NCBI RefSeq assembly: GCF_008831285.2
Contig: NC_045151.1
Span: forward strand, 553,544 to 617,543
From: Nymphaea colorata
Lineage: Eukaryota > Streptophyta > Magnoliopsida > Nymphaeales > Nymphaeaceae
Direction of reading: 5' to 3'
Length of the DNA stretch: 64,000 bases
Shown: positions 13,101 to 25,050 of the stretch, in pieces
Position numbering within the stretch: the first letter of the stretch is position 1
How the letters are laid out: every line of letters starts with the position of its first letter
Notes under the pieces: generated by a model
The model's input: the letters and a program-made list of their open reading frames with translations, nothing else
Databases searched by the model: none
Told to the model about the DNA's origin: nothing
Made by a program: the position numbers and the translations under genes

Positions 13101-14699
13101 GGTTTCCTATCACTTAAGCTGTATCACAAACATAAAACAATTCAAATTTTCTGTTTAGCATGTGATAAGACTGATAGAGAGGCAAATGAATATGCAAGAC
13201 GTAATTTAGAAAAGCTCGATAGTGAATATTTTGGAAACCTTGATAGTTCAAATATATGTTCTAGCCATTGCAAAAGTTCTTCTTCACTCTAAGAGCTCAA
13301 GCAGAAAAGATTTGAGCAGAAGGCATTTACTTGACCTGGAAAAACCAAAACTTGCATCCTTCCACCGATATTTGAGAAGAGCAGCAGCTCCAGCATCAGG
13401 AAATACGGCCTTAATTCTCTACATAAGAAATAGATTAGCTAGCTTACTGAGATAATAATGGGTACAACATAATGAGTGCAATTGTAGACGAAGGGAACAG
13501 TAACACTTCTGCTGTAATCATTACTATTAGCAGCCCCATCAGTTTTGGATGCTTTCTGAATGCACTATGAACCATCTTCACATGTTATGAGAGTAAGTTT
13601 TTCCAGGTAACCCCCATTAAATTAGAACCTGTGTAACAGTTAGAATTGAAGTTGTCTGCTTTGAAATGTCTTCCAGATTAAGAACAGCATTACCAGTGTT
13701 TGACTGGAAGAGCTTATATGCATACACATTATCAGCAGATGAGGTGCATCCATAAGGTCCATCATTGTGGAATCAAGCTTGTCAGAAGGTGATAGTTTTA
13801 CCTTATTAAAACCTTGATTATAAATTTTTGATGCAGCAAATTCGTTGCAACATGCAAGAAAGAGTTGTTTGAGCACTGGAACAGTATATTTTTATATTTA
13901 TATTGATCTCTGATAGACATGACAGAGCTTCTTCAAAAAAAGATATACATGGTTCACTCATGGTTTAACTGCATCGGTTTGGTCGTTGTAGCAGATGATG
14001 CTTCTTACAACTAAAATCAGCTTCTTTATTCAAAAACGTATATATTACATGAAGCAATTGAGAACTTAGCCTCAGGTATTATCTTACTCATTACCTGGGA
14101 TCCTGTTTCTTCTCTAAGCGACTCCAGATAGATCCTTGACAATTCCCATAGCTCCACTTGAGCACCTTCATCATCAAGAAACTGAAGCTCTGGTATCAAA
14201 AGTTCCACCTGCATTTTTTGTTGGGAAATTGGTCCAGTGGTTACAAATCTTTTGGAATTCCAGATCACAACAAAAAATGGTACAAAATTGGATGAACTGG
14301 GGTATACGTGTCTATATATATATATATATATGCTACAAGTACAAATATTTGTACATTCAATCTAGTTAATTTTTTAAATTTTTCTAGCTTTATTCTTTTT
14401 TTAGTTTCAACCTTGTAAATGTGATCTATAAGATACATAAGTGAAGAACAGTAGGATTGCCAGAAACGTACACGTATCAAGCTTTTTCTAGTGATCCAAA
14501 ATCAATGACCGAAAATGCATAAAAAATTTCTAGGCTCAATCACCTTTTTTTTGGGTTAAAAAAAAATGTTTCCGGTTAAACCATGCCATTAGATTGGGCC
14601 CAAACAGCATGCTTTCCAAAATCTCATGTACATATAATCATTTTGAGCAAATATAAATACCCTCAGACACCAAAAATAGGCACTTTACTGAGTAAATTT

Positions 14700-14757
<58 letters not shown>

Positions 14758-16966
14758 TGTATGTATGTATGTATGTATGTATTGAGAGAGAGAGAGAGAA
14801 GACAATTTATATCTCAGATAGATCCAGTGATTTTCCAAAAAATTTAAAGATAAATAAACGTCATAACTATTGATCTTTGGAATACTTGATTAGGCCGACG
14901 TGTCTAATATTTTACCGGAGGATGAAAAAAAAAAAAGAGAGAGAGAGCAGTGCCAAGCCAAAAGGCTTTTGCTAAATTAAACTTAATAGCAAAATAAGCT
15001 GTCATAACTCATAAGTAATATGAGCATAGTAATCAGAAAATGTTGCAGAATAAAGGATACACGAGTAGAGAATATAGCATGGTATCAGTAAAAATACAGA
15101 GAAATAAAACAAAATGAGGTTGATTCTGGAAGACACTTACAATAGCTCTAGTTCCTCCAGAAGCAATGAACAAAGCACTTGCATGACTTGATTGCCGGAT
15201 TGCACCTTCCATGTCCGACGGCAAGACACTAATATATAGATGTTAGTACTGACATCCGATCTTAGTCTCGAAGAGACAATATATCAAAATAAAGTTTCTT
15301 CAAATGCTCTTAGAAGGTTATGTGGTACTCTTATGTTAGCTTCTGTTCTAGTTGAAACCTGAAAGGGTGAAGATGAACTCTGGTGAGTTGAGTTACAACG
15401 CACAACAACCGTATGACCACTTATTGGGCTATGAATCAAATGAGCCACTATCATAACTTCGTTTGCAGTTTGCAGGGAGCCCTTTTGATTTCGGAAAATT
15501 GATTTCCAAAAGCAGTACATGGACAAGACAGCTAGAGAGCTCTAACCTTTAGGCTTGTTTAACCAATAAAAATAACGCATAAATTATATCACGACTATAA
15601 TTAGATTAAAGTTTTAAATTCTAAAACTACCTAAACTTTAATTCTAAAACTACCTACTTTGCTTGTAAAAAGCCAAACACATTACAGAGCGTTTCATGAG
15701 ACTAAAATTTTCGGGTGTGCTGGAAGGGTGAAATTTCATCGTTCGTACACGAGGGTCCGTAGTACATCGCTCTTCAAACACGGTGGCATTTTTCTTAAGG
15801 CGGCTGGGGGTCCAACTGTATCTTTCAACTGCAGTACGCACCAACAAGATTGACTTTAACATTTTTCCATGCCATCTGGGCGGGTGCTATAGATGCTAGC
15901 CAATAATGTGAAGTTTAAAATCTATTGTTACTTCTTCTCACTAATATGTTTTCATTTCGAAATGATCAATTTGAGCTTTATAGCAAAAGCAAGGTCTAAG
16001 TTCTTCATATTAAGCACCGTTCGGAATTGTTTTCACGTACTCTTCATACTTTAAAAACAAAAAAATATTTTTCTTCTTTCAGAATAATACATAATAAAAT
16101 TGATTGGGTGCCTTCGTTCGCTTAAAATAAAAATGAGATTTAAGGGGAGGGGCGGTGCTAATGAATTGATGATGGCATTGGGCAAGGATGGTGGCGACAG
16201 AAGTCACGGTGGGTGGCGGACTATTGTATACTGATGGTGGAGACACGCGGTGATAGCAGCTGCAGCAACAGTCACAGATATAGTGATAAAGGTGGCAGGC
16301 GGCGGCAGTTATAATGGTCATGGTGGTGGTGGCGACGGTAGCAGTAACAACGAAGCGATGATCGGCAGAGAGAACAATAGCGGTAAGTTAACGGTGCGCA
16401 ATGGTGAAAGCAAAGACTATTTGAGCCGATTAACTTGAGCTCAGGTAAGTTTCCGAACGATGTTGCGGGGGAAAAGCATGCTCCGGAAAAGTATCATCTG
16501 TTGGTAAAAGTTCATACAGAGGCGCTTTTTCAAATTGTACTAAAGAAAGGCCCCTAAAATGACATTTGCCTATTTTAGGTAATGAGAGATTCAGAACTCA
16601 GAAGCTTCCTTGCAGACGTCACTTGTTATCCCCACCAAGTCATTCACACACACACACAGATGGCACAGCTTTGAGAGAGAGAAAATGATGAAAGAGGCGG
16701 GGAAGGATGCCTAACCTGTCATCTTCCTCGGCGGGTTCAGCGGCCTCCGGGACTCCCCCGTCGTCATCGCCGTCGGCATTCGCTTCAACGTCCTCGAACT
16801 TCTCAAATTTCGCGCGCGCGTGGAGCCTCGCCAGCCGCGTCCCGCCAAGGCCGGCCGCTCCTGGAGCACGAGAAGCTGCCGCCCGTGGGAAGGCGGCGGG
16901 CTTCGTGCGACTGGAGAGGAGCGGACAGGGTGAGAGACGGACGAAGAGGGAGGCGGTCGATGCCAT
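10166..16966 (-). CDS. Chloroplast-targeted DUF1995 protein, 337 aa, 9 exons
   Basis: The exons are 16966-16716, 15228-15141, 14208-14095, 13418-13336, 13118-13004, 12045-11954, 11545-11480, 11396-11303 and 10276-10166. All phases agree, giving 1014 nt from ATG to TGA. Residues 1 to about 52 are Ser/Ala/Arg-rich with few acidic residues, as expected for a chloroplast transit peptide; an acidic stretch (about 54-83) follows. The body matches the plant DUF1995 family as I know it: LPSDMEGAIRQ, IPELQFLDDEG, KAVFPDAGAAALLKYRW, EDEVVVLVLPDYQMLE, PLIMWNPRL, STFTTVYSMRPLPAGAVFRC and RPNRYLLAKEQPSRPDAEE. Relatives include LPA3, linked to photosystem II assembly, and a DUF1995 protein of about 340 aa closer in size to this one. 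Function is not known with certainty. Intron 6 uses a GC donor (AG|GCAAGA). Confidence 0.88.
10277..11302. other. DUF1995 gene intron 8, holds LTR-like text
   Basis: The intron lies between exons 8 and 9. Positions about 10572-10800 resemble part of a plant LTR retrotransposon terminal repeat; see the separate entry. The rest is unassigned. Confidence 0.5.
10572..10800 (+). mobile_element. Possible LTR-retrotransposon terminal-repeat fragment
   Basis: The segment starts TGTTAGAAACGAGGCTCTC and contains TTTACGTGGTTCGG followed about 20 bp later by CTACGTCCACGGCTG. That pairing of ACGTGGTTCGG and CTACGTCCACGG is, as I remember it, typical of LTRs of several plant retrotransposons. No second LTR, target duplication or coding remnant was seen nearby, so this would be a solo or truncated LTR. 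Confidence 0.4.
11546..11953 (-). other. GC-AG intron (DUF1995 gene intron 6)
   Basis: On the minus strand the upstream exon ends TTC TTA AG and is followed by GCAAGA. The downstream exon starts after CTGCAG with C ACA TTC. Joining there gives FLSTFTTVYS in frame, which fits the family. No usable GT donor lies within about 15 bp that keeps the frame without adding residues the family lacks. GC-AG introns with a strong AG|GCAAG donor are a known minor class. Confidence 0.75.
12046..15140. other. DUF1995 gene introns 2-5
   Basis: These introns (12046-13003, 13119-13335, 13419-14094 and 14209-15140) are AT-rich. Intron 2 holds an (AT)n tract at 14316-14332 and a compound (AT)n(GTAT)n(GA)n tract at 14703-14798. 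Apart from these I see nothing assignable. Confidence 0.6.
14703..14798 (+). repeat. Compound microsatellite (AT)n(GTAT)n(GA)n
   Basis: About 14 AT units pass into about 13 GTAT units and then a short GA run. It lies in intron 2 of the DUF1995 gene. A similar AT-to-GTAT transition occurs near 49.55 kb. Confidence 0.95.
16015..16462. mobile_element. Putative TIR element in DUF1995 intron 1, GC-rich interior
   Basis: The left end reads CACCGTTCGGAATTG. The right end, reverse complemented, reads CATCGTTCGGAAACT, a 12-bp inverted match with one mismatch. The roughly 450-bp interior is much richer in G and C than the intron around it, with many GGT, GGC and GATGGTGG units (16150-16350). No convincing target duplication was seen. 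It may be a MITE; the family is unknown to me. Confidence 0.5.
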
Positions 16967-18575
16967 CGACGGTACCGTCCCTGCGATCGAAGGCTAGCGT
17001 CGTCTCGGGTTCGAATCACGCTGGGTTTAACCACCTTACGTTGTTGACGTAGAAGATGACAAGCCAATTTGGAGTTCGAAAAAAATATAAAAAGGAAAAG
17101 GGAAAAGCTACTGCAGCGAATCCAGAACGCGAGTGAGAATGGATCGGATTGGATTAGGTTGGACCCACTACGGGACCCTATTTCGGATCATGAGCTAAAT
17201 CGGATCCAAATTTGAAGAATAACCCTTTGTTTGGATGGAGAGAGAGGGAAGTAAAAAACAATCAATTTTTTGATTAGTTAATTAATTAAGAAAAAGAGAA
17301 AGAAAATAAAAGTAAAACAGTTGCAAAGGAGGAAAATGAAAAGGAGAGAATGAAAATAATATTTTAATATAAATTTAGTCCTTCTAAAATTAAAGAAATT
17401 GAAAAGAAAAGAAAAGACTCATCGCTTTCTACCATATATGCCCTTTCTTTCTCTATGTGCATGCATGAACAAGGTTTTAAGTAGAAGCATCTTTTTTTTA
17501 TCCAAAATCTCTTTTTACCACCAGCAAAGAACTTTCTTGAGGTTTGTCTTTTTTTTCTTCTCTATCTTTTTACCACAGTCTACAATGCCCTTTTCCTCGT
17601 CGTTTGGCGCAGATATTATTGTAAACTAATATAAATTTTATCCATTCATTTTGTTTATCTAATTTAAACAAAGATGATTTTAACAATTCATTCCTTTTTA
17701 TCCAAACATGCTCTATCATCACATCTTTCCTTTTTCTTTTTTTTTTCTCATTCCCTTTCACTTTCTTTTTTTTCCTTTCATTTCCTTTTCACCCCTTCCT
17801 TTCTTTCCCTTTCCCTCCATCCAAGCAAAAAGTAAAAGGAGAGTCAACTTTGAAAGTCATGCTCATTTGAATATGATCCAAATCAAATTTTTACATGACT
17901 CAAATCTAAATTTTGAACCGAATTTAATTCTTTAGGCCAGGTTAGCCGAATCGTCAGCCTTGCAAATTTGCTCAAAAACCGATTTTTGTAACACTGGACT
18001 TGAAGCTGATGTAACCACTGTTGTAGCAGATGGAGTTGAAGCCGATAAACATAAATGCTTGAAGCTTGAGTTCGCTTGCTGATTAATCTTGCGGGACAGA
18101 AATATCTCAGTATAACAAATTAATTTGCGGAGAGCAGATCTACCATTCCTGCAACACTTTAAGCCAAAATCTTCTCATATATCCGACTTTTCGTTTTGTA
18201 GGATCTAACCATTCGCAAAATGGTGTTCATCCATAATAAAGGTGTCAATCAGTTGATTACAAGACCATCACAAGATTCATAGAACCCTGCTGGCACTTTG
18301 ATGTAGATATAAATCATAAATGAAAAGAAGCGGGCGTATCTTCTCATGGAGATGGCCCATCCGGTGAATACAAATGAAGGTTCACCCTTTCGATGAATAT
18401 ATTTGACAGCTGCAAACTTCCCTAAGAAATGGTTTAACAGGAACAAAGAGAGCGGAAGGAAGAAAACTGAAAACAGAGATGGAGGATTAGTAAATCTGGT
18501 ATTTGCTATTTTATTTTACATATGTGGTGACAAGGTCGTACAAAAGCGTTCATTTATCTGTTACATGATCTACAC
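16967..18575. other. Intergenic: DUF1995 promoter region and CpIscA 3' flank
   Basis: Positions 16967-17100 are GC-rich and probably hold the DUF1995 gene leader. Next comes a foldback element (17223-17834). The stretch 17940-18575 has no recognised gene; its right part is probably the CpIscA 3' untranslated region. Confidence 0.5.
17223..17834. mobile_element. MITE-like foldback element upstream of the DUF1995 gene
   Basis: The left end reads CTTTGTTTGGATGGAGAGAG and the right end, reverse complemented, reads CTTGGATGGAGGGAAAGGG. The left arm is almost pure purine on this strand (GAAAAAGAGAAAG, AAGGAGAGAATGAAAA). The right arm is almost pure pyrimidine (CCTTTTTC, CATTCCCTTTCAC, CCTTTCATTTCC), so the two would pair. 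TTTGTTTGGATGG ends are widespread in plant MITEs. The element begins about 260 bp upstream of the DUF1995 start codon. Confidence 0.6.
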
Positions 18576-19160
18576 TTAAGCTGCGAAAGATTTCCCGCAT
18601 CCGCAAGTTTGTGTAGCATTTGGGTTCTTGAAGGAAAAGCCACCACCAATGAGCGCATCACTGAAATCCAATTGCATGCCATAAATGAAGAGGAGGCTCT
18701 TGGGGTCACAAACTGCAAATTGACAATACAACAGTACCTTTATTATTTTTCACATGCACATGGACAACGAAAAGTAAGAATAAGACATCCAGCACAAGAG
18801 AAAGACAAGAATTCATGAAATCAATGCGGATATATGGAAGCATACAAGCAAAAAGTGGAGTTGGCTTCATATGAAAATACAAATAGACAGCCAAGAACAA
18901 CAGTTATGGATTTGAATTGTTGAAACAAATGGACAACTGGTCTAGTGGCCATAGCGGCCACATTGGAGCAGTCACATTATTCACCAAAGAAATACCAAAA
19001 CGAAGTATAGACTGCATAGACAGACTACCAAGATCCAACTTTTGGAGTAATGTACCCAACGAGCAATGACTAAGCCTCTGAAAGTAGTACACACATATGA
19101 GCATGTGTTAAAGTGCTGCAATGATACAACACCTTAAGATTTTATCCAAAGGTTTATCCT

Positions 19161-19194
<34 letters not shown>

Positions 19195-22100
19195 TATCCA
19201 AGCCAGAACATTTTCATTGTTTTTAAATATTGGATAGGAGTCATAATGAAACCGAGAGCTCTTTGGCTGCCCAGAACTTGAACTTTTACCAGGAGATTAG
19301 TTTCAGATTCATTAGACGTTGCAACAATCTCCTGTCAGGCTGTCACTAAGTGTTCTTGCTTGGCAGGAAAATATTCAGCCACAACAGATTCATTTTATTC
19401 GCCTCAGTCAGCTACAATAGAGCAAATCTGACGGGAAGCTCACCTAAATTACTAGACACAATTACAACATTGAAAATGGACATAACCATGTATTTTTCCC
19501 GAGGAATGAACTTTATAGTTTTGGGATTTTAGAAATTTCCGGCAGCTAAAACAGACATGTTCCTCTTCAATTTGTAACATGCATTCAAAACAGGAAAAAA
19601 GTGGTGCTGGTGACGTTTAAGGCAATTCAATTGGGTTGAAAGCAACACCATGGCTTCTTTCTCTGTTCTTAAGACATATTATTGCTGGTCATCATTTAGT
19701 GTCTCAAGAATCCCAAAGAGAAACCACAAATGCAAAAACTTGATCCTCCATGGAAAGTTGGTTCCACATAATCTCAAAAGTCATAGAAAAATTGAAGTGA
19801 TAGAATCATGACACAGGCATCAACTGACAACAAATGCTTAATTCGATACCCATAAAAAAGTTTCCATGATAAGCTGCAAGGGACAGTTTTCAGGGTATGA
19901 AATGGATATGAGAAGTAGAAGAAAGTGTCAGAAAGCATTATGAAGCAGTACATGTTTCTATAGTGATTGTCAAAGTGGGAAAATTGCAGTAAGTTACAAA
20001 TGAAGTAGATATGAGTAAGAAACAAAGTCAAACTGAGCAGAAAGAAAGAAACAAACAAAAAACAATAAGATGTAATTAAAAAACTAAGAAACGTGGAAGG
20101 AGTCAAGGACAAACTCGAGAGAGTTGGGCGAGAAGTGAGAAAGGATCAACTAAGACACACGGAGGAAATGACAATTTCTGCTGCTGTAATAAAGAACGAG
20201 CTTGCTCAATCCTTCCCACTTTTGAGAGAAGCACGAAGTTTCCACTTCCAGGGGAACTAACCTTCCCACCAGGAAGAATTCTTTGACAACAATCTCCAAG
20301 ACCCTTTAATTAAGCTCTATTGAGTCCTTTGAACGATACTGAAGGTAAAGGAGTGATAAATGTCTTAAGGAATTCTGGGCATACTTGGTGAAAATCTGGA
20401 ATTTATGCTTTCTTAGATGAGAGTCTCAGACTTGAGTGATATTGAACAGGATTAGCTACAAAAAAGAAAACTTGGACATTTATTTTTCCGTCCCTTCCAA
20501 CTGTTTTCCTCTCTCCATGGGAAGTACAGGCTCTCCATTGATGTTAGCCCATCTCAGCATCATTTTCAACCCCAAATTTCGAGACAACAACCTCAAATTA
20601 CTTGAGCTGACCTAATGGAACAATCTGGTCCAGTTACAAAATTGCCAACTAGCAATAGGATAACCAGTGACTTAAACTCAGATAGAGTATCTAGATCATT
20701 GCGATTGCATATGGAAAACTGACTTTGATTATAGTAAGCAGAAAAGAGAGCTGCTGAAATGGACAACAATTTAAAAAACTAACAGAGAAAAGGCCAACGC
20801 CAATGTTTCCATATAGACCATTATACGAAGTAGAAATAAGATAATTAGTAACTCAAACTGAGCTCCAGACTATTTTAAACGCTATATATGAAGAGCTGAT
20901 TTGGTAATGAAAACTGAAAAACCAAAAGTATAAGATGCAGAACACTCAGCGGCAAAAACTATTTAAAAAGGTTTGCTAATCTTTGGGCTCAAAGTTTCCT
21001 TACAGAATAGATCCTAATGCAACCATTTCCACTGGACAAGGCATAAAGGTTATAGAAAGGCAACCCTCCCAGGTCGTATGGGAATATAATTGCTTCTTGA
21101 TCAGAGCATTTGTTTCTGTAATCTTCTGCATCAGTGTAGTCTCTGGATTCACAAGGAGGTTTTTCGTAAAACATTTCAAAGTTAGAGGATGTCAAAGACC
21201 TCACTGTAGGATCAAATTCAATTTGTAGATGACAAAGTAAAAAAAAACACTTTACAGACAGAAAACAACATGCAGGCAAAAGTATGAAACCAAAGGTAAA
21301 AGAAAGATGATGATGATCATCCTCTAAAGCAAAGAAAAACTGAGAAGCGTACCAATCACGAAACCGTCATATTCAATGACTGAATCATCTGGCCTCATAT
21401 TGGCTTGGTCCTCAAAGTCCATCAAGTAGGACATACCAGAACATCCACCTTGTTTCACCCCAATCCTCAGACAAAGGTCTGCTTTGCGCTCAGATCGCAT
21501 CTTATTCAAATGTTTTAGTGCATTATCAGTCAAGGAGATGGCTGGTTTAAAGCTTTCAGAAGCAACTGCAGCTGAAATATTGCACAATATAGGTAATAAG
21601 AACAATACTTTTTTATACTTGCAATAAGTTATCATGGATGGCAATAACAAGTCACAAGGCAAGGACTAAGGACCGTACGTTTCATTTTAGCGAAACTATC
21701 AAAAACTAGTTAAGCCACAGAGATGCCAATAAATACATAAAAGAGAAATAAAACCGAGTGAGCCTCGAACACATTGCTAGGAAAAGTTTACTACAGGGCC
21801 ATAAGCACAGAAAATTAGTCAATGAAATTAGAGGCTTATGATCAAGTAACTTAAACCAAAAGTTCTAGGTGGCCTTCCATTCGTCACTTGGAACAGAAAA
21901 TGATATTGAACTTTTCCCAAGAACAGCAAATAAACCCTCATTTCAAGTGCTATATGGAATAGGCGGTACCCCACACTATTTCAATTTAAATGGAGAAGAA
22001 AAATACAAAGAACAAGTACCACAAGGAAGAAGGGACAAAAACTTGAAAACAACACAAAGGATTTGATTTGGCAACTAAAAATCAGGCATTTTTCCCTTCT

Positions 22101-23256
22101 TACACTCCCCAAAATTATGAAGCTTATCATATTTGCAAACACAGTGACCTAGAGAACTAGGATAATATAATCATAATCCTGCCCATATCTCAGTTGCTCG
22201 ATGAAATGCTGCGACCTAAAAGATGTCAACAATTTCATAGTCATGGTGGTTTGCTTAATGGTATCCTGTCACGTGCCTCATTCTAGCTTGTGCTTTCCCA
22301 TTTCCAATGATCTATCGTATAGAAGCGTCTTTGAAGCAGAACAGCTTGACTAAAGTAGAATAAGTTTAAAAATATCGACCCACGATTATTACATTTTTAA
22401 CAAGTTTTACCATGTTTCTCATGTTTGTCTCATGTTTATACAGAAGAGGATGTGATTCCAGATGCATAAACCATGAAAGCTGGATAGGGTAATTTATTTC
22501 CTTTGAACCCACCCAATGAATCTGCCTCAACTGCCACCAAGTAGACAATACAAAACCAATCGAATGAAAACAGAAATTTGTGACAAGGAAAACTAAATAG
22601 TGTTCCGCCTGGGGAAAAGGTTGTACCGTTGTAGCCATTTCTAACAACGTAAGAGCTACTCCAAATAAGGCCCAACTTCAGAGCAAGAAACCTCAGGTGG
22701 AACCAGTTGAGGCAGCTAAAACTGCATGCATCAAAGATATGAAAGAAACCCGCCATCTGCCTTCTTTAATAGGATTGAAATAAAAATGTAACAAAGAAAT
22801 AATTGCTGTCATCGGCCCTAAGATCCAAAGGTTACTCTAAGCCGACGTTAATATATCATAATTGCAACAGGGTGCTCCGTTTTGCAACATGATAGAAAGA
22901 GAGAGAGAGAGAGAGAGAGAGAGCGTTAAAGGACCCATCTCCTGTAATCTAATAAAAGCAGGAGAAAAGGAGGAAATGCCAAGACTAAGCACCAAATAAT
23001 CCCAAACTGCGCTCAGAGTCAGGTGCTGTAGATCACATCCAATGGAAAAAGGAAAAAGAAACACCGAAAAATGGGGCACAAAACCTGAAGACCAAGAATT
23101 CTTACACGGAGCAGAGGTCGCCCGGACGGAAATTGGTCTTCTCTGGCGGCCAAAACTTGAGGACAAGTACGAAACGGAAGACGGTCCGTTGCCAGAAGGG
23201 GTACACTTCTTCAGAGGAAGGCAAATAGAAGGAGAAGGCGTTGAAGAGAGAGCCAT
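18576..23256 (-). CDS. CPISCA: Chloroplast iron-sulfur cluster assembly protein IscA, 168 aa
   Basis: This A-type carrier/scaffold binds Fe-S clusters in the plastid SUF-type assembly pathway. Three exons on the minus strand (23256-23106, 21571-21353, 18712-18576) join in frame from ATG to TAA. Residues 1 to about 50 form a Ser/Pro/Arg-rich transit peptide ([10 protein letters not shown]...). The IscA fold follows: [14 protein letters not shown], then [17 protein letters not shown] with Cys94. The last exon gives [33 protein letters not shown] and [10 protein letters not shown] with Cys160 and Cys162. The three conserved cluster-binding cysteines are therefore intact. Length is close to the plant family (about 170-180 aa). 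Intron 2 (2.6 kb) carries an unexplained exon-like segment. The start is chosen as the first ATG that gives a transit peptide; an in-frame alternative upstream of 23256 begins with a non-ATG codon. Confidence 0.95.
18713..21352. other. CpIscA intron 2
   Basis: This 2.6-kb intron contains a (GA)n tract (19164-19192) and the exon-like minus-strand segment 21004-21203. The rest is AT-rich without recognised content. Confidence 0.6.
21004..21203 (-). other. Orphan exon-like segment inside CpIscA intron 2
   Basis: On the minus strand a good acceptor (CCTACAG) at 21204 and a good donor (TCT|GTAAGG) at 21003 bracket 200 bp that is open in one frame. The translation includes [20 protein letters not shown] and [19 protein letters not shown]. 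Composition and codon choice look like coding DNA. I do not recognise the protein. Two hundred bp is not a multiple of three, so inclusion between IscA exons 2 and 3 would shift the frame. It may be a poison exon, a captured gene fragment or a relic. The opposite strand is also open over much of this stretch, which weakens the case. Confidence 0.35.
21572..23105. other. CpIscA intron 1
   Basis: A 1.5-kb AT-rich intron with a (GA)n tract at 22895-22923. No other feature was seen. Confidence 0.6.
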
Positions 23257-23770
23257 GGCTATGTGGGGAGCGGGCACACCAGAGCTCCCAGAAACGCTTT
23301 ACAGAAGGATCTAGAGAGGGCCAATATTCTGGGGATGCCTGTTCTGCCTGGTCCTTGTTTCAATCAGCAACACGCAGTAGTTGGCCAGAATGACAGAGCC
23401 AGAGCCCAAGTTTTTTGGGATTGATATGCAGTGGGGCCGTGATCTATTCCATTTTACCAAATAACCCTTCCATTTGGCTCATGGTGTGTGGCCTTAAAGA
23501 GCTTGGTCAGCAAGTGGTTAAGGGCAACAAAGGAAAAAGGTAGTGGGACTATGTGGCCCGGAAGACTCTAGTAGGAAGTCCAACATTGACATTTTTGTTG
23601 GCATTCAAGAGTATCAAAATGGGTAGCTCCTCAGTCTTCCTCGATTGTTTTGGAACTTGCAACTAAAAAATGATGTTACGGAGAAAGAAAGTAGTTTTGT
23701 TTATATTCATAAGAAGCAAATTGTAGTTGAACGAATTTCTCGAAGAGAGATGGACTTTGAGTACGGATCT

Positions 23771-23889
23771 CTTGATTTATTATGTTTAATAACCTTTTAA
23801 ATTCATTGGCACAGCATAGCTGGTCGGATTTTGATTTCTTATGTTTAATAACCTTTTAAATTCATTAACACAGCATAGCTGGTCGGATT
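23771..23889 (+). repeat. 60-bp tandem duplication
   Basis: Units 23771-23830 and 23831-23889 share TTTAATAACCTTTTAAATTC and CAGCATAGCTGGTCGGATT with few differences. It lies about 0.5 kb upstream of the CpIscA start codon. Confidence 0.95.
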
Positions 23890-24691
23890 CAAGTGGTGCA
23901 GTATAGGTGATTGGGTAGGCTGGCACGTAAAAAACACGTTGTTTGTTCATTTCTTATGGGTGCTACTCTCTTAGACCGTTGAAGGAAGGAGTGCGACACT
24001 TAAGTTGAATGATCTAAATAGACAATTGAGAATCTTAGAAGCAAGAGGAGTGGCAGAGCCTTTGGATCTAAAATAGGATGGTCAATTGTGTGCCTCCCAC
24101 TCATCAGAACTTCTTTGGCAGCGCTCGTTTGCATCTCAAAATCAACCTGCAATTCCTGCTTTTTAGAGTCCTCCGTGTGCAAGCAAAGCAAGCACTGCAA
24201 TTGACTCTTTCAAAGCTATCCTTGTTTTTCTCAGGCTTTAGCAACACGAAAATAGTGGCGGTAGAGTGCAGATTTTTGCATCGGCTTACAAAAGTTGGTT
24301 CATCATTGGTCTGCTGAAAGAGACGAGCCTGAGCACAAGCTTGTCGGTGTTAATACATGAGCCAAGTATCGACTCAAAGGCATTTGGCTCCTATTGAGGT
24401 CCCTGCGGTATTGATTGGTTCCAGAACATACAAAATATTATATCGAGTCGTACTTTTATCCGGTAAAGTGTAAGGAGTTGAGCTCGGTTTGGCTCACTGC
24501 GATATATCATGAACCAAAGTACATGTTTGACTGAAAAATAACGTTTTGGAGTGCACTAATCCAGAAGGAAAGGTTGATGTCAGACTGAAAGTCCAGGGAA
24601 AGGATACCCTTAACCTGGCTGTGTTAACCAAATGAGAAGTTACAGTGGATGAGACAATTTGAAAAAGAACATTAGTAATTGGTAGTAGAGA

Positions 24692-25050
24692 GGAGACTAA
24701 TAACTCATCTCACTCCCACACCAGGCTTGGTCTTCTACAGATCCTAACCTACTTCCTACTAGCAACTTCTGTTTTAAAAACTATGACAATTAATCATTTA
24801 ACTACCCCTTTATAAGTCCCATGATATTCCTCATAATCTTATATACCAGGAGTAAACATTCCACGTGTTATATCTACCTTCCTTTAGGCACACATATGAA
24901 TGCATGTAGGACTGAACTAGCTTTGATACCCCTATTATAATCCAACCTACTCCCACACTAGTCAGGATATTTAACCATTTAGCCGACCACAGTATAAATT
25001 CCTCAACATATCTCACAATTTTAAGTACAAGACTAAAATTTTAAAGTATT
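24692..25050 (-). repeat. Dispersed repeat, two reverse monomers
   Basis: One monomer runs from CTCATCTCACTCCCACACC to about 24860; a second begins near TTTGATACCCCTATTATAAT (about 24921) and contains CTACTCCCACACTAG. Both match the copy at 4344-4547 and, in reverse, those at 58.7-59.1 and 61.8-62.2 kb. Confidence 0.7.

Noticed and set aside
17008-17017. GGTTCGAATC, like a tRNA T-arm / B box
   Set aside because: No A box at the right distance and no acceptor stem; it lies in the GC-rich leader of the DUF1995 gene.
16711-17067. Other long open frames over DUF1995 exon 1 on both strands
   Set aside because: They are frame shadows of a GC-rich transit-peptide exon; only the frame from 16966 splices in phase to exon 2.
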